A DNA stretch of 6,881 nucleotides from Candidatus Poribacteria bacterium (GTDB lineage Bacteria; Poribacteria; WGA-4E; PCPOR2b). Position numbers and translations under genes: made by a program. Of the stretch, positions 5,221-6,881 are shown in pieces. Under the pieces are notes generated by a model. The model ran no database searches, was not told the DNA's origin, and saw nothing but the letters and a program-made list of their open reading frames with translations. The DNA lies in contig JAPUIP010000480.1 of NCBI GenBank assembly GCA_027296925.1, positions 1-6,881 on the forward strand, read 5' to 3'. The number at the start of each line of letters is the position of its first letter. Position 1 is the first letter of the stretch.

Positions 5221-6881
5221 TCATTGACTCATCAGCCGGTCTTCTGTTTGGATCTCCCTTTGAATCGGTGACAACCTGGAAATGCCATAAAACAGCAGGA
5301 CAATCAGCGCCGCTGAAAGGCCAATCCCGACAAAGGAGGGCATCCCCACAGCTGCGGGGAGGTATCCACAAATGAGGGCGAGCCCCGCAACGGTCAAACT
5401 ATATGGGAGTTGCGTGCGAACATGGTGGATGGGATCACAGGAACTGGAGATTGAACTGATGATGGTTGTGTCCGAGATCGGCGAACAGTGATCACCGAAG
5501 ATCGAGCCGTCGAGGACCGCTCCCAAACAGATCATCGTCGTTAGTCCGTAAACGCCGCCGTCGAGCGAAAAGGCGATTGGAATGGCGGTCGGGATGAGAA
5601 TCGCCATCGTCCCCCAACTCGTTCCCGTTGCAAAGGAGGTTAAGGAAGTCACAATGAAAAGCAGTGCGGGGAACCATACCGGAGACACCACACCACTCAT
5701 CGTTGCCCCCAGAAAATCACCCGTCGAAAGTCTGTCGCAAACCCCTTTCAGGCCCCATGCCAGGATTAAAATGACCGTCGGCAGGAGACTCCCTTTTATG
5801 CCGGAGAAAACCGCTTGCCCGATTTCGGAAAAGCGCGTCTTTGAGAACAGCTTCGCACACGCAATTGAAACGAGAAATCCACTCCCCGAAGCGATGGCGA
5901 GGATTTTGATGTTATCGGCGTTTGATAGCGCATCACGCCAGGCGGACATCGATAAGATGAATCCACTTCCGCCACCATCTATCCAGAATCCACCAAGCAT
6001 CAATCCGAAAAGTGTCGCAATGGGGATGATTGCGGATCGAGCCAGAATCACCGCAGAAGGGACAGGACGCAACACTGAAAACACCTTCGATGCCATTGGA
6101 CTCGCATCCGCTGCAATCACTGCGCCGGTTTTTCTAGCGCGATCTTCCGCCTTCCGCATCGCACCGTAATCCCGCCCGCTAATCACGTTCACAAGCATAA
6201 AAACGATCATCATGATGCAGTAAAAGCGAAAGTTCAGCGCGTCGAAGAACATCGAGTAACCATCTTTTTGTATACCGAGCGAGTTTGCGACATCGCCGAA
6301 CAAGCCGACTTCGTAGCCGATCCATGTGCTGACCACGGCAAGTCCGGCGACAGGTGCGCTTGTGGCATCCACCAGAAATGCCAGTTTTTCACGGCTGATT
6401 CGCTGCCCATCCGTCGCCGGTCGCATCGCCGATCCGACAATCATCGAGTTAGCGTAATCGTCAATGAAGATCGCCAAGCCCATAAGCACCGTGACAAATT
6501 GGGTCGAACGCGGCCCCTTCGCGAATCGTGCCAGCCAGTTGATGATGCCTTGAAGCCCGCCTGAAGCGATGACGACCGAGATCATGGACAAAATCAGAAC
6601 AATGAAAGCAATCACCTGGAGGTTGAATGAATCGATAACTGTGGTGACTACCGAAACCGTTTCATTGGAGAGCGAACCCATCCACATCCCGATCGAAGCG
6701 GGGTGATTGCGCACGGAGGCCAGAATAGTTCCAGTAGCGACTGCCAATCCGAGACTTAGGATCAAGCGACTGGTCGAGATCGCCAACGTGACGGCGAGCA
6801 GTGGCGGGATGATGCTATACCACACAAGTCCGCTAGATGGCTCCAGGCTCGAAACTCGCCACGCTGCAAGGATGCAGATTC
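5221..6881 (-). CDS. NhaC-family Na+/H+ antiporter (5' end outside window)
   Basis: This is an inner-membrane secondary transporter that probably exchanges cytoplasmic Na+ for H+ in pH and sodium homeostasis. Counting from a GTG at 6825 (534 residues), hydrophobic segments recur from about residue 4 to 516, suggesting roughly 11-13 helices. Hallmarks are IIPPLLAVTLA (5-15), FIDDYANS (120-127), LVDATSAPVAG (151-161), GTSWGTMAILIPTAIPI (401-417) and LDGSIFGDHCSPISDTT (438-454), all typical of the NhaC-like family (Pfam PF03553). The frame stays open beyond the GTG to the window edge, adding ICILAAWRVSSLEPSSGL. The GTG has no good ribosome binding site, and family members often carry an N-terminal signal-like helix before this point, so the real start is probably off the edge. 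Some family members carry other solutes, so the substrate is inferred. The end is an ordinary stop with no obvious terminator. Confidence 0.88.
   Translation of the reverse strand, partial: ICILAAWRVSSLEPSSGLVWYSIIPPLLAVTLAISTSRLILSLGLAVATGTILASVRNHPASIGMWMGSLSNETVSVVTTVIDSFNLQVIAFIVLILSMISVVIASGGLQGIINWLARFAKGPRSTQFVTVLMGLAIFIDDYANSMIVGSAMRPATDGQRISREKLAFLVDATSAPVAGLAVVSTWIGYEVGLFGDVANSLGIQKDGYSMFFDALNFRFYCIMMIVFMLVNVISGRDYGAMRKAEDRARKTGAVIAADASPMASKVFSVLRPVPSAVILARSAIIPIATLFGLMLGGFWIDGGGSGFILSMSAWRDALSNADNIKILAIASGSGFLVSIACAKLFSKTRFSEIGQAVFSGIKGSLLPTVILILAWGLKGVCDRLSTGDFLGATMSGVVSPVWFPALLFIVTSLTSFATGTSWGTMAILIPTAIPIAFSLDGGVYGLTTMICLGAVLDGSIFGDHCSPISDTTIISSISSSCDPIHHVRTQLPYSLTVAGLALICGYLPAAVGMPSFVGIGLSAALIVLLFYGISRLSPIQREIQTEDRLMSQ

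Noticed and set aside
5582..6169. 195-codon open frame on the plus strand
   Set aside because: It is antisense to the antiporter; the long open frame is a by-product of the codon use of the opposite strand.
1..6881. CRISPR array, complete insertion sequence, prophage or defence system
   Set aside because: There are no regularly spaced direct repeats, no transposase, integrase, Cas, restriction or phage protein motifs on either strand. Apart from the MITE-like unit and the UPF0175 relic, the window is housekeeping genes.

Overview
This is a mostly housekeeping stretch of a bacterial chromosome with mixed, roughly balanced base composition. All the well-supported genes lie on the minus strand and concern translation or ion transport. 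The phylum cannot be fixed from the sequence. The ThrRS without a TGS domain, the UPF0175 relic and a long C-run/G-run intergenic palindrome would fit several environmental or uncultivated bacterial lineages, but none of these is diagnostic.

Layout, read along the minus strand from the right edge. A NhaC-family Na+/H+ antiporter gene (5221 to the right edge) enters the window already open, so its true start lies outside. Next is a compact stable-RNA operon: a promoter with a perfect -35 hexamer and 17-bp spacing (5140-5168), then tRNA-Gly(GCC), tRNA-Cys(GCA) and tRNA-Val(GAC), closed by a strong rho-independent terminator (4839-4863). After a 105-bp leader with two mutually exclusive small hairpins come thrS (threonyl-tRNA synthetase without a TGS domain), a small UPF0175-family gene that appears frameshifted, a group I NifS/IscS-type cysteine desulfurase, and an RluD/RluC-type 23S rRNA pseudouridine synthase. 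These four have gaps of about 27-53 bp and no visible terminators between them, so they are probably one transcription unit.

Downstream of the pseudouridine synthase gene is a 346-bp left-hand region. It holds the last 29 codons of a possible plus-strand gene (1-90) and a 145-bp MITE-like element (104-248). That element has imperfect 30-bp terminal inverted repeats and a perfect 22-bp central palindrome, which may also act as a terminator between the convergent genes.

Functionally, the thrS-desulfurase-RluD unit and the tRNA cluster all bear on translation: amino-acid charging, sulfur supply (which can feed tRNA thiolation) and ribosomal RNA modification. The most interesting observations are the broken or recoded UPF0175 antitoxin-like gene with no PIN-domain partner, the MITE-like repeat, and a C at the normally invariant U33 of tRNA-Val. 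I found no CRISPR array, no complete insertion sequence, no phage genes and no evident new multi-gene system.
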